Notes: generated by a model from the letters alone, not told the origin. Positions 1-6,373 are shown, numbered from the stretch's first letter. The stretch is DNA of 11,817 nt from JAJNPS01 sp046589965 (GCA_046589965.1 JBKJVF010000275.1:1-11817), one strand, 5' to 3'. A program made the numbers and translations.

Positions 1-608
1 CGCCGTCGGATCAGCGCGCCAACCGTCCAGAACAGGATCATCGCATCCAGACCCGCGCTTTCGCGCAGGTGATAGATTATGTCCAGACGCGCCTTGCGCG
101 GCACGCACCGCCGGGCATAGATCCGGTCGGTTTCGTCCGGCGTCTGGCAGTCATTGAGCAGCCGCCGTTCGTGCCGGTGAAAGACCAGTGTGGCAAGGCC
201 CGTGATGCCCGGCGGCCGTTGCAAAACATGCGCATAAATGCCGGGAAAGCGTTCGACATATTGTCGTAGCGGCGGACGCGGGCCCACAAGGCGCATATCG
301 CCGCGCAGGACATTCCAGAACTGCGGCAGTTCATCCAACCGGCTCGCCCGGAGGAACCTGCCCCAGCGCGGGATGCGCGCCGCCTTGTTGCCGCCGGAAA
401 CGCCTGCATCATCGCTGGCGGGATGCATGCTCCGCAGCTTCCACAAGACAAACGACTGCTGCGGGCTGCGCATCCGTTCGCTTGGGTGAAAGTAGGGGCG
501 TCCCATCGCCAGCGCGTGCACTGTCAGGACCGCCACGAACGGGACGGCAACCACCGCAACCATTAGAAGCGCCAGCGCAAGATCAAGCGCCCGGTCGGCG
601 CGCGTCAT
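1..608 (-). CDS. Undecaprenyl-phosphate sugar (phosphoglycosyl) transferase, 3' end cut by window edge
   Basis: Family role: transfers a sugar phosphate from a UDP-sugar to undecaprenyl phosphate at the inner membrane, the first step of O-antigen, capsule or exopolysaccharide assembly (WcaJ/PglC-type monotopic transferase). Seen: 202 codons with no stop before the edge. The order is a hydrophobic N-terminal segment with a proline kink (about residues 7-34), a KLRSM-type motif (57-61), the catalytic pair in RLDELPQFWN (D92, E93), VGPRP (108-112) and PGITGLA (133-139). Family members of this size are about 200 residues, so little should be missing. The ATG at 608 overlaps the TGA of the epimerase gene (ATGA), which suggests translational coupling. 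Odd: the usual 'FRQ-R-G' stretch before the KLRSM motif is replaced by FHPSERMRSP, and the Ser of the family's Ser-Pro kink is Val. Sugar specificity cannot be read from sequence. Confidence 0.9.
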   Translation of the reverse strand, partial: MTRADRALDLALALLMVAVVAVPFVAVLTVHALAMGRPYFHPSERMRSPQQSFVLWKLRSMHPASDDAGVSGGNKAARIPRWGRFLRASRLDELPQFWNVLRGDMRLVGPRPPLRQYVERFPGIYAHVLQRPPGITGLATLVFHRHERRLLNDCQTPDETDRIYARRCVPRKARLDIIYHLRESAGLDAMILFWTVGALIRR

Positions 609-1465
609 ACCGGCACCTTGTGCATCAGGGTTTGGCGCAGGTCGGCCATCATCTCGACCGGGGAGGGGCTGGAAAGGCCAGGACAGCAGGCCGCCAGCCG
701 CGCGGTATTCAGGGTCAACCTTGGCAAAATCTGATCGCTGTAGCGGCCGTAGTCCCAGGGAAGACCGGCGGCATCAAGAATGTCGCCCATCGACCACGCG
801 CCGGGACTGGCGATGTTCAAAACATCCGGCAGGGTCATATCGCGCGCCGCAAGTCTGGCAAGCTGGCAGATCACTCGCGCCAGTTCGCCGGGCGCAATCC
901 ATGACCGCATTGGTCCGCCCGGACGTCCGGGAACAGGGTCAAGCCTGATCGGGCCATCGCCAAGCGCCGTTCCAATCAACGCCCCCGCCCCAATCACATT
1001 TCCGATCCGCAGCACTGTGACCGGGACTGATCCGGCCGCCTCGCGGCAGATCGTTTCGGCCAACTTCTTGGCATGGCCGTAGGCGTTTTGGGGCATGCAA
1101 GGCAATGTTTCATCAAGATCATGGTCTGCTGCCGCATAAACGGCAGCGGTGGAGGCAAAGAGGAAGTGTCGCGCCCGTCCCTGCCTTGCCGCGGTCGCCA
1201 CGGTCCGGGCCATCAGGGCGGATCTTGCCGACGCGCCCTGTGCAGGGGACAAATCGGTGGCCAGGTGCAACACGACGGCCCCGGACGGCGCCGGATCCAG
1301 CGGCCCCGTCAAAAGATCCTGCCAATAGCCCGACTGCCGCGCGCACCAAAGCGGTGTCACGCCCTTGGGCTGCTGAAAGGCCCAGGCGGCCTGCAACAGG
1401 CGACCCACGCGCCCATTGGCGCCAGTCACCACAAGAGGAAAATCTTGCGAGCGTCGATGGGTCAT
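605..1465 (-). CDS. NAD-dependent epimerase/dehydratase (extended SDR)
   Basis: Family role: NAD(P)-dependent epimerisation, reduction or dehydration of nucleotide sugars in the cytoplasm. Seen: 286 residues. An N-terminal Rossmann motif TGANGRVG (14-21) binds the dinucleotide. FASTAAVY (103-110) supplies the catalytic Ser/Thr, and Y129-x3-K133 (YGHAK) is the SDR catalytic pair. LRIGNVIG (152-159) matches the strand found in extended SDRs. The ATG at 1465 has AAGG just upstream. The stop overlaps the next gene's start by four bases, so the product probably prepares or modifies the sugar used by the downstream transferase. This pairing is inferred from context. The substrate (UDP-GlcNAc, UDP-Gal or a keto-sugar) is not determinable here. 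At 286 residues it is slightly short for a GalE-like enzyme, and the substrate half is reduced. Confidence 0.85.
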   Translation of the reverse strand: MTHRRSQDFPLVVTGANGRVGRLLQAAWAFQQPKGVTPLWCARQSGYWQDLLTGPLDPAPSGAVVLHLATDLSPAQGASARSALMARTVATAARQGRARHFLFASTAAVYAAADHDLDETLPCMPQNAYGHAKKLAETICREAAGSVPVTVLRIGNVIGAGALIGTALGDGPIRLDPVPGRPGGPMRSWIAPGELARVICQLARLAARDMTLPDVLNIASPGAWSMGDILDAAGLPWDYGRYSDQILPRLTLNTARLAACCPGLSSPSPVEMMADLRQTLMHKVPV

Positions 1466-1569
1466 GGGCCTTGTCCCCTTGGATGACTACACCGCCATCC
1501 CGTGGTCACAAGGTTAAGGCCGGATTCGGCAATATTTTCCTAATGGCGATCGCAGTTTGCGACGACCGG
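1466..1569. other. Intergenic gap between MarR and epimerase genes
   Basis: This 104-base gap separates the comF-grxC-amidase-marR genes from the epimerase/transferase pair. It contains a weak GCCG-GATT-CGGC hairpin near 1523-1534 (plus-strand sense), followed by an AT-rich stretch (AATATTTT) but no clean U-tract. I found no convincing -35/-10 pair on the minus strand. Whether the glycan genes have their own promoter is undecided. Confidence 0.4.
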
Positions 1570-2013
1570 TCAGGTTTCTTCTTCGAACCGGACGCGGATC
1601 GTGCGCAAGACGGGCAGCAACATGCGAACCGTGTCGGCCCCGAGGCCCTGCACGACCTCGCCAATGATGGGCGCAACCGACTGGACTGCAGCATCGCGCG
1701 CCGACCGCCCGGACGGGCTGATCGACACGAACTTTTGTCGCGCGTCGTCCCAGTCGGGGCGAATATGCACATGCCCGGCCCATTCCAGCCGCGACAAGGT
1801 GTTGGTCATCGCCCCGCGCGTGACGTGAAAAACACGGGCCAGCTGCGCGGGAGTCTTCTCGTCCCCTGCCCTTGCAAGATGGTTCAGCACGGAAAAATGC
1901 GACAGCTCCATCCCCTTGGGCAAAGCCTTGGAAATGCGGTTCCGCGCAAGCTGATCGGCCATGAACAGCTCGCTGAACAGGCTTATCGCCAGATCGTCGT
2001 TGCGTTCGGTCAT
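1570..2013 (-). CDS. MarR-family winged-helix transcriptional regulator
   Basis: Family role: dimeric repressor or activator that binds inverted repeats and responds to small ligands or oxidants. Seen: 147 residues, the normal length. Flanking dimerisation helices lie at 5-30 and 105-145. The helix-turn-helix spans about 54-84 (TPAQLARVFHVTRGAMTNTL) and is followed by a wing with the typical D-x-R pattern (D90, R92). The protein has no cysteine at all, so a Cys-based peroxide switch like OhrR is excluded and a ligand- or context-responsive role is more likely. Its ATG overlaps the TGA of the amidase gene (ATGA), so it is probably translated from the same message. Its targets are unknown. I saw no obvious MarR-type inverted repeat immediately upstream of this gene group. 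Confidence 0.9.
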   Translation of the reverse strand: MTERNDDLAISLFSELFMADQLARNRISKALPKGMELSHFSVLNHLARAGDEKTPAQLARVFHVTRGAMTNTLSRLEWAGHVHIRPDWDDARQKFVSISPSGRSARDAAVQSVAPIIGEVVQGLGADTVRMLLPVLRTIRVRFEEET

Positions 2014-2840
2014 GGCCCGGAAAACTCGCGGTCATGGTCAAGCGAGGGGATGCGGGCGCGGGCGCGGTCGACCTCGGCCAGGTCCAGATCGGCAAAGGTC
2101 ACGCCGGGGTCGGTGCCACCGTCTGCGATCACCTCTCCCCAAGGGCTTATTACCAGCGAATGACCATGGGTGCGGCGGCCCTTGCCAGCAGTTTCGGGAT
2201 GAAAACCAGTCTGTGCGGGTGCCAGGACATAGGCGCCCGTCTCGATCGCGCGGGCGCGCAGCAACGGTTCCCAATGCGCTGCACCGGTGATGTGATTGAA
2301 GGCGGCAGGGACCGTCAGGATCTGTGCCCCAGCTTGCGCCAGACGGCGGTAAAGCATTGGAAAGCGCACGTCGTAGCAGACAGTCATGCCCAAGGTGCCA
2401 AAGTCGGTGCGCGCCAGCACCGCGTGGCCGCCGGGACGGTAGCCCGCCGATTCGCGATAAACTTCCGTCTCGGAGACGTTCACGTCGAACATGTGGATCT
2501 TGTCATAGCGGGCAGCGACGTTGCCATCGGGCGCGATCAGATACGACCGGTTGGCAAAGCGGCCGTCGGCGTCGCCAGTCACGATTCCCAGCGAACCGAT
2601 CAGCATCCAGATACCTGCCGATGCGGCCTCCGCGCGCAAGGCTGACAGGGTCTGATCCTGATCTTCGGTCTGCAGCACCTTGCGTTGGTGATCGCGGCTC
2701 GACGACAGCGCGTTTGTGCATTCGGGCGTCAGAATGAACCCCGCACCACCCGCCACCGCCTGACGGACCAGCGCCAACGTGACCGACAGGTTCGCACCGG
2801 GATCATCCGAAACGGTCAGCTGGATCAGGCCGACGCGCAT
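2010..2840 (-). CDS. Carbon-nitrogen hydrolase (Nit1/Nit2-type amidase), possible deaminated-glutathione amidase
   Basis: Family role: nitrilase-superfamily hydrolases cleave C-N bonds through a Glu-Lys-Cys triad. Nit1-type members repair deaminated glutathione and Nit2-type members are omega-amidases. Seen: 276 residues, the usual length. E40 (ILTPECTNAL), K114 (RYDKIHMFDV) and C155 (GMTVCYDVRFP) complete the triad, and the conserved DxRFP follows the cysteine. The start is the ATG at 2840, six bases after the grxC stop. The stop overlaps the marR start. Placement directly after a glutaredoxin gene favours a glutathione-related substrate, but this is an inference from context. Sequence alone does not separate the dGSH-amidase from the omega-amidase subfamily. 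Confidence is high for the family and moderate for the substrate. Confidence 0.92.
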   Translation of the reverse strand: MRVGLIQLTVSDDPGANLSVTLALVRQAVAGGAGFILTPECTNALSSSRDHQRKVLQTEDQDQTLSALRAEAASAGIWMLIGSLGIVTGDADGRFANRSYLIAPDGNVAARYDKIHMFDVNVSETEVYRESAGYRPGGHAVLARTDFGTLGMTVCYDVRFPMLYRRLAQAGAQILTVPAAFNHITGAAHWEPLLRARAIETGAYVLAPAQTGFHPETAGKGRRTHGHSLVISPWGEVIADGGTDPGVTFADLDLAEVDRARARIPSLDHDREFSGP

Positions 2841-2846
2841 CGCGGG

Positions 2847-3101
2847 TCAGGCCAGCATCGCGTCAAGTTTGCCTGCGTCGTCCAACGCGTGCAGATCATC
2901 GCATCCACCGACATGCACGCCACCGATGAAAATCTGCGGCACTGATCGCTTGCCGCCCGCGCGATCCGTCATGGCCAAGCGAAGGCCGGGGTTCGCGCCC
3001 ACGTCAATCTCGGCGTAGGTTGCGCCCTTCTTTTTCAAAAGTCGCTTGGCTGCGACACAATAGGGGCAGGACTGGGTGGTGTAGATTTCGATCTGTTTCA
3101 T
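2847..3101 (-). CDS. grxC: Glutaredoxin 3
   Basis: Role: small cytoplasmic thiol-disulfide oxidoreductase that uses glutathione to reduce protein disulfides and mixed disulfides. Seen: 84 residues, the standard length for GrxC. The dithiol active site CPYC lies at residues 12-15, the cis-proline region is in SVPQIFIGG, and the glutathione-contacting GGCDDLHAL motif follows. The ATG at 3101 was chosen over an upstream in-frame ATG at 3143 because it gives the family N-terminus (MKQIEIYTT). It also has a strong ribosome binding site (AAGGGA) seven bases upstream, and the -10 element of the likely promoter would fall inside the longer version. The gene sits between comF and the amidase gene. Confidence 0.95.
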   Translation of the reverse strand: MKQIEIYTTQSCPYCVAAKRLLKKKGATYAEIDVGANPGLRLAMTDRAGGKRSVPQIFIGGVHVGGCDDLHALDDAGKLDAMLA

Positions 3102-3108
3102 CGCGCTT

Positions 3109-3114
3109 TCCCTT
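3109..3114 (-). promoter_or_regulatory. Ribosome binding site of grxC
   Basis: On the minus strand AAGGGA lies seven bases before the ATG at 3101. This is the best Shine-Dalgarno match in the region and fixes the short start rather than the ATG at 3143. Confidence 0.75.
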
Positions 3115-3125
3115 GATCGGGCAAG

Positions 3126-3153
3126 AGTATAGGCGTTTGCCACGCGGGCGCAA
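3126..3153 (-). promoter_or_regulatory. Candidate sigma-70-type promoter for grxC
   Basis: On the minus strand TTGCGC (3153-3148) and TATACT (3131-3126) are separated by 16 bases. The -10 matches five of six consensus bases and the -35 four of six. Transcription would start about 18 bases before the grxC ATG, just upstream of its ribosome binding site. It lies in the 90-base comF-grxC gap, so grxC could be expressed independently of comF. Confidence 0.5.
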
Positions 3154-3191
3154 TGAAGCCGCCGATCAGGATTTCGCGAATAGGATAGGCA

Positions 3192-3917
3192 TCAAAGGTC
3201 GCGGGTCACACGCGCCAGCGCAAGGACCGAAACTGCGCGCGCGCCTGCGCCGAGGCACGCCTTGGTCGCCGCCGTAAACGTCGCACCCGAGGTCATCACA
3301 TCGTCGACGATCAGCACATGACGGCCCAGCATCTGGCCTGCCCTGCCCGGATGCGCACGGATGGCCCCCGTCATGTTCGACATGCGGGTAACGCGGTCCT
3401 TGTGATCCTGACTGCCGGTATGACGGGACCGCTGCAAAAGGTCGGGGCAGTGCGGAAGGCCCGCTGATTTGGCCAGCGCGGCGGACAAAAGGGCCGCTTG
3501 ATTGTATTTGCGGCGCAGCAGGCGAAACCAATGGAGCGGGACCGGCGCCACCAGCATGTCAGGTTCCAGGATCGGCGCCGCTGCCGTCATCAGCCAGGAT
3601 GCGGCGGGTCGGGCAAGGTCAAGCCTGTCGCCGTGTTTCAGGGCCAGCACCATGTGCCGGGCATTGGCGTCATAGACAAGCGCCGCACGCCCGCGCGTCC
3701 ATGGCCGGGGCGATGCAAGGCAGTCGTCGCAATGAGCAGCTTCGCCCGTATTATCGCCATGCAGGGGTGTGCCGCACTGATCGCACACCAACCCCGAAAT
3801 GAAGGGCGTATCGCGCCAGCACGCGCCGCATAGACCAAAGTCCGTCGCAACGCGTTCGTCGCAAGACACGCATTGCGGCGGATAGACGACATGCAGCAGG
3901 CCTTGCATTCCCAACAC
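3192..3917 (-). CDS. comF: ComF family phosphoribosyltransferase-like protein
   Basis: Family role: ComF/GntX proteins join an N-terminal zinc ribbon to a PRPP-type phosphoribosyltransferase fold. In naturally transformable bacteria ComF is needed for DNA uptake or for processing of incoming single strands, but its biochemical activity is not settled. Seen: 241 residues. Four CxxC-type pairs occur in the first third (C16/C19, C30/C33, C45/C48, C63/C66), consistent with zinc binding. The KYNQ element is at 137-140 and the PRPP-binding loop VLIVDDVMTSGAT at 201-213. The start is uncertain: GTG at 3917, TTG at 3914 or ATG at 3908. The GTG has an AGGA four bases upstream. The gene diverges from the NDUFAF5-like gene across about 19 bases. 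No other competence gene is visible in the window. Confidence 0.9.
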   Translation of the reverse strand: MLGMQGLLHVVYPPQCVSCDERVATDFGLCGACWRDTPFISGLVCDQCGTPLHGDNTGEAAHCDDCLASPRPWTRGRAALVYDANARHMVLALKHGDRLDLARPAASWLMTAAAPILEPDMLVAPVPLHWFRLLRRKYNQAALLSAALAKSAGLPHCPDLLQRSRHTGSQDHKDRVTRMSNMTGAIRAHPGRAGQMLGRHVLIVDDVMTSGATFTAATKACLGAGARAVSVLALARVTRDL

Positions 3918-3930
3918 GCGATCCTATCGT
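3903..3930 (+). promoter_or_regulatory. Candidate promoter for the NDUFAF5-like gene (leaderless start)
   Basis: TTGCAT (3903-3908) and TATCGT (3925-3930) are 16 bases apart. The -10 matches four of six consensus bases and the -35 only three. A start site seven bases beyond the -10 would be position 3937, the A of the ATG. No Shine-Dalgarno sequence precedes that ATG. The two observations together fit a leaderless message, but the promoter call is weak by itself. Confidence 0.35.
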
Positions 3931-3936
3931 TCCGCC

Positions 3937-4755
3937 ATGCAAAACCCGCCTCATTTGACAGATCGCACAGCTTTGCTGCGCAACCGCGCCCGCGCGACAG
4001 AGACATTCCTGCACGACGCGGCCCTTGCTGATGTCGAGGAAAGGCTGAAAGAGGTTAACAGAACCTTTACGCATCCCTTGGTGGCCAGCGGTTGTCCGGC
4101 CGTGTGGCAAAGCCTGGGCCCGGTGATCCCCGATGACGAGGTCCTGGCGGTCGAACCTGGCGCGCATGATCTGGTCATCCACGGCTTGGCGCTGCATTGG
4201 GCGAATGATCCGGTGGGCCAATTGGTGCAATGTCGGCGAGCGCTGAAACCCGACGGCATGTTCCTTGGCTTGATGTTCGGCGGACAGACACTGTCCGAGC
4301 TCAGGACCGCATTGGCCAAGGCAGAGATCGAGGTGACGGGGGGTCTGTCGCCGCGCGTGCTGCCGATGGGCGAGATCCGCGATCTTGGGGCGCTGTTGCA
4401 GCGCGCGGGCTTTGCGCTGCCGGTTGCCGACAGTTTTACCCTGACGGTGGCCTACCGGGATGCCTGGCATCTGATGCGCGACCTGCGCGCCATGGGCGAA
4501 GGCAACGCACTGGCGGCACGTCTGCGCCATCCGACGCGGCCTGACGTGCTGCGGCGCGCCGCGGCCTTGATGGCCCAGCGCACGCAAGGCCCCGACGGCC
4601 TGTTGCACGTCCCGTTCGAGATCATCTGCCTGACGGGCTGGGCCCCTGCGGACAACCAGCCGAAACCATTGCGGCCCGGATCCGCTATATCGCGACTGGC
4701 CGATGCGCTGGGTGGCATTGAAACGCCGCTGCCACGCCCCGCGCTTGACGGTTGA
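3937..4755 (+). CDS. NDUFAF5/BioC-like class I SAM methyltransferase-fold protein with degenerate SAM motif
   Basis: Family: the C-terminal two-thirds resembles the mitochondrial complex I assembly factor NDUFAF5 and its alphaproteobacterial relatives. Seen: 272 residues. HDLVIHGLALHWANDP (77-92), LKPDGMFLGLMFGGQTL (103-119), GGLSPRV (135-141) and RDLGALLQRAGF (148-159) match the pattern I remember for NDUFAF5. Human NDUFAF5 hydroxylates an arginine of the NDUFS7 subunit. Odd: the canonical nucleotide-binding motif I (LDLGCGxG) is absent, and the equivalent stretch reads FTHPLVASGCPAVWQSLGP (44-62). Classical SAM-dependent methylation is therefore doubtful. The region between the N-terminus and residue 75 is also shorter than usual. 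The start ATG at 3937 has no ribosome binding site. The gene diverges from comF and precedes hemH by 53 bases. A role in complex I assembly is an inference from homology. Confidence 0.8.
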   Translation: MQNPPHLTDRTALLRNRARATETFLHDAALADVEERLKEVNRTFTHPLVASGCPAVWQSLGPVIPDDEVLAVEPGAHDLVIHGLALHWANDPVGQLVQCRRALKPDGMFLGLMFGGQTLSELRTALAKAEIEVTGGLSPRVLPMGEIRDLGALLQRAGFALPVADSFTLTVAYRDAWHLMRDLRAMGEGNALAARLRHPTRPDVLRRAAALMAQRTQGPDGLLHVPFEIICLTGWAPADNQPKPLRPGSAISRLADALGGIETPLPRPALDG

Positions 4756-4779
4756 CGCTGCCTCCGATCCGGTTATGTC
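4752..4779 (+). promoter_or_regulatory. Candidate promoter for hemH
   Basis: TTGACG (4752-4757), overlapping the stop codon of the upstream gene, and TATGTC (4774-4779) are 16 bases apart. The -35 matches five of six consensus bases and the -10 three. A second TTGACG lies at 4745-4750. This would let hemH be transcribed separately with a leader of about 20 bases that contains AAGGA at 4797-4801. Confidence 0.4.
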
Positions 4780-4808
4780 CCCACTAACGTTTTCGCAAGG
4801 ACCACGGG

Positions 4809-5930
4809 ATGTTGGACGCCAAGCTTCGGTCGGGAAAGCTGAACCCGCCAGGACCGACTGCCCCCAAGCCGGATGATTTCGGGCCGGGCGAGGGTCGTCT
4901 TGCGCATGCGACACCGGATCACCCCCGCGTCAAGCGCGCGCGGATCGGTGTTCTGTTGGCCAATCTCGGGACGCCGGACAATTATGACTACTGGTCGATG
5001 CGGCGGTATCTGAACGAATTTCTGTCCGATAAGCGCGTCGTCGATTATTCCAGCTGGCTGTGGCAGCCGTTGTTGCAACTGGTGATCTTGTCGAAACGCC
5101 CCTTTTCATCTGGCGCGAATTACAAGTTGATCTGGAATCACGACAAAAACGAAAGCCCGCTGCTGACGATCACCAAAGACCAGACGGCCAAGATCGCGGC
5201 GAACCTGGCTGACCGCTATGGCGATGACGTGATGGTCGATTTCTGCATGCGCTATGGCAATCCGTCGACCAAATCGAAAGTGCGCGCGATGGTTGACGCG
5301 GGCTGCGAAAAGGTCCTGTTTTTCCCGCTGTACCCGCATTATGCCGGGGCCACCTCCGCGACGGCAAATGACGAATTCTTTCGTGCCATGCTTAAGGAAA
5401 AGCGCCAGCCTGCGGTGCGGACGGTGCCGGAATATTTCGAACATCCCGCCTATATCGATGCACTGGCACAGTCGGTGGAACGCGCCTATGCCGCGCTTGA
5501 TCACCGCCCCGACGTGCTGGTCGCCAGTTATCACGGAATGCCGAAACGATATTTGATGGAAGGCGATCCCTATCACTGCCAATGCGCGAAAACCTCGCGT
5601 CTGCTCCGCGAACGGCTGGGCTGGGAGAAGGGGGCGATCGACACGACCTTTCAGTCGGTTTTCGGGCCTGAGGAATGGCTGAAGCCCTATACGGTCGAAC
5701 ATGTCGCCGAATTGGCCAAAGCGGGCAAAAAACGAATCGCCGTGATGGCTCCGGCCTTCTCCGCCGATTGCATCGAAACGCTGGAAGAGATCAACGGCGA
5801 GATCCGCGAAGCGTTCGAACATGCGGGGGGCGAGGTCTTTACCTACATCCCATGCCTGAACGACGATGCGCCCCATGTGGCGGCCCTGTCGCAGATCATC
5901 GCGGAAAATCTGTCGGGTTGGATCGCCTGA
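4809..5930 (+). CDS. hemH: Ferrochelatase
   Basis: Role: inserts ferrous iron into protoporphyrin IX, the final step of protoheme synthesis, at the inner face of the membrane. Seen: 373 residues. The core begins at RIGVLLANLGTPD (about 45-57). MRRYLNEFLSDKRVVDY (64-80) is strongly conserved. FFPLYPHYAGAT (171-182) is followed by VASYHGMPKRYL with the catalytic H242. The GDPYHCQC region (252-259) and PAFSADCIETLEEI (315-328) follow, with E323 and E327 matching the catalytic acidic residues of characterised ferrochelatases. There are no C-terminal cysteines of the kind that bind the 2Fe-2S cluster in the animal enzyme. Odd: a roughly 44-residue proline-rich N-terminal extension precedes the core; I recall similar extensions in Rhodobacterales. 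The ATG at 4809 has AAGGA seven bases upstream. Confidence 0.97.
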   Translation: MLDAKLRSGKLNPPGPTAPKPDDFGPGEGRLAHATPDHPRVKRARIGVLLANLGTPDNYDYWSMRRYLNEFLSDKRVVDYSSWLWQPLLQLVILSKRPFSSGANYKLIWNHDKNESPLLTITKDQTAKIAANLADRYGDDVMVDFCMRYGNPSTKSKVRAMVDAGCEKVLFFPLYPHYAGATSATANDEFFRAMLKEKRQPAVRTVPEYFEHPAYIDALAQSVERAYAALDHRPDVLVASYHGMPKRYLMEGDPYHCQCAKTSRLLRERLGWEKGAIDTTFQSVFGPEEWLKPYTVEHVAELAKAGKKRIAVMAPAFSADCIETLEEINGEIREAFEHAGGEVFTYIPCLNDDAPHVAALSQIIAENLSGWIA

Positions 5931-5995
5931 CACTGCGGCCGATACCGGCCTTGCTCAGATCTTACCATAAACCCGTAAAGCACTGCCAATAAACG

Positions 5996-6023
5996 AAAAA
6001 AGGCGATGGTTTCCCATCGCCTT
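5996..6023 (-). terminator. Intrinsic terminator of the small secreted protein gene
   Basis: Read on the minus strand this is a perfect 10-bp stem (AAGGCGATGG / CCATCGCCTT) closed by a GAAA tetraloop (GNRA type). It runs into six U residues, counting those that pair at the stem base. It sits about 25 bases past the stop of the 59-residue gene. On the plus strand the same hairpin is followed by only two T residues, so it would terminate hemH transcripts poorly. Confidence 0.85.
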
Positions 6024-6046
6024 ATCGTCATGCCTTGCGGCGTGAA

Positions 6047-6226
6047 TTAGTTCGAAGCAGCCGCTGCGATCACGAGCAGGAGCAGCAGAGCAACAACAAT
6101 GCCGCCCGACGAGGACGAGGTTTCAGCAGCAACAACTGCTTCTTCCATGATCGGCTCTTCCATGCCGCCAGCGAAAGCGGTGGTGGCAGCGAGGGACACG
6201 GTAGCGGCGAGTACGAGTTTCTTCAT
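6047..6226 (-). CDS. Small signal-peptide and transmembrane protein, 59 residues
   Basis: I do not recognise a named family, so no function is assigned. Seen: residues 1-19 form a textbook signal peptide (MKKLVLAATVSLAATTAFA) ending in AFA before G20. The predicted mature part is only about 40 residues. It has an acidic segment (EEPIMEEAVVAAE, 23-35), a Ser/Gly linker (37-42), then a 15-residue hydrophobic stretch IVVALLLLLVIAAAA ending at SN. The mature product would be anchored by its C-terminus with the acidic part outside the cytoplasm. The ATG at 6226 is preferred over the one at 6247 because GGAG lies six bases upstream and the signal peptide begins there. It has its own strong terminator and lies convergent to hemH. 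From memory, similar small proteins occur in Rhodobacterales; this was not checked. A real gene is very likely. Confidence 0.8.
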   Translation of the reverse strand: MKKLVLAATVSLAATTAFAGGMEEPIMEEAVVAAETSSSSGGIVVALLLLLVIAAAASN

Positions 6227-6232
6227 GATCTT

Positions 6233-6236
6233 CTCC
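6233..6236 (-). promoter_or_regulatory. Ribosome binding site of the small secreted protein
   Basis: On the minus strand GGAG lies six bases before the ATG at 6226 (context CTGGAGAAGATC-ATG). It decides the start in favour of the version with a clean signal peptide. Confidence 0.75.
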
Positions 6237-6373
6237 AGTGTGAGCACAGCGTAAGTCTGTTAAGGATGAACGCTGCAGTGATTGCTTGTGTTCATGCCTT
6301 AGTGCTTACACGCCCTCGGACCGGAGTCGCAATGGCCGCCATCGATATAAAACCCTTTGCGATGACGGTATCG

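Noticed and set aside
77..451. 124-codon minus-strand open frame near the left edge
   Set aside because: It is a different frame of the same strand as the sugar transferase. The transferase frame carries RLDELPQFWN, VGPRP and PGITGLA, while this one is Arg, Ala and Gly rich with no motif.
1105..2163. 352-codon open frame on the plus strand
   Set aside because: It lies antisense to the epimerase, MarR and amidase genes, which have clear family motifs. Its product is rich in Arg, Pro and Gly with no recognisable domain, as expected for antisense frames in GC-rich DNA.
3751..4914. 387-codon open frame on the minus strand
   Set aside because: It crosses the divergent comF/NDUFAF5-like junction and the hemH start in antisense, and its composition is that of a frame shadow (Arg, Gln, His rich). 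It has no domain motif.
5106..5933. 275-codon open frame antisense to hemH
   Set aside because: It is fully antisense to a strongly conserved ferrochelatase and encodes no known motif.
5937..5950. GGCCG-ATAC-CGGCC hairpin just after hemH as a possible terminator
   Set aside because: The stem is only 5 bp and it is followed by TTGCTCAGATCTT with no T-run, so it is not a convincing intrinsic terminator.
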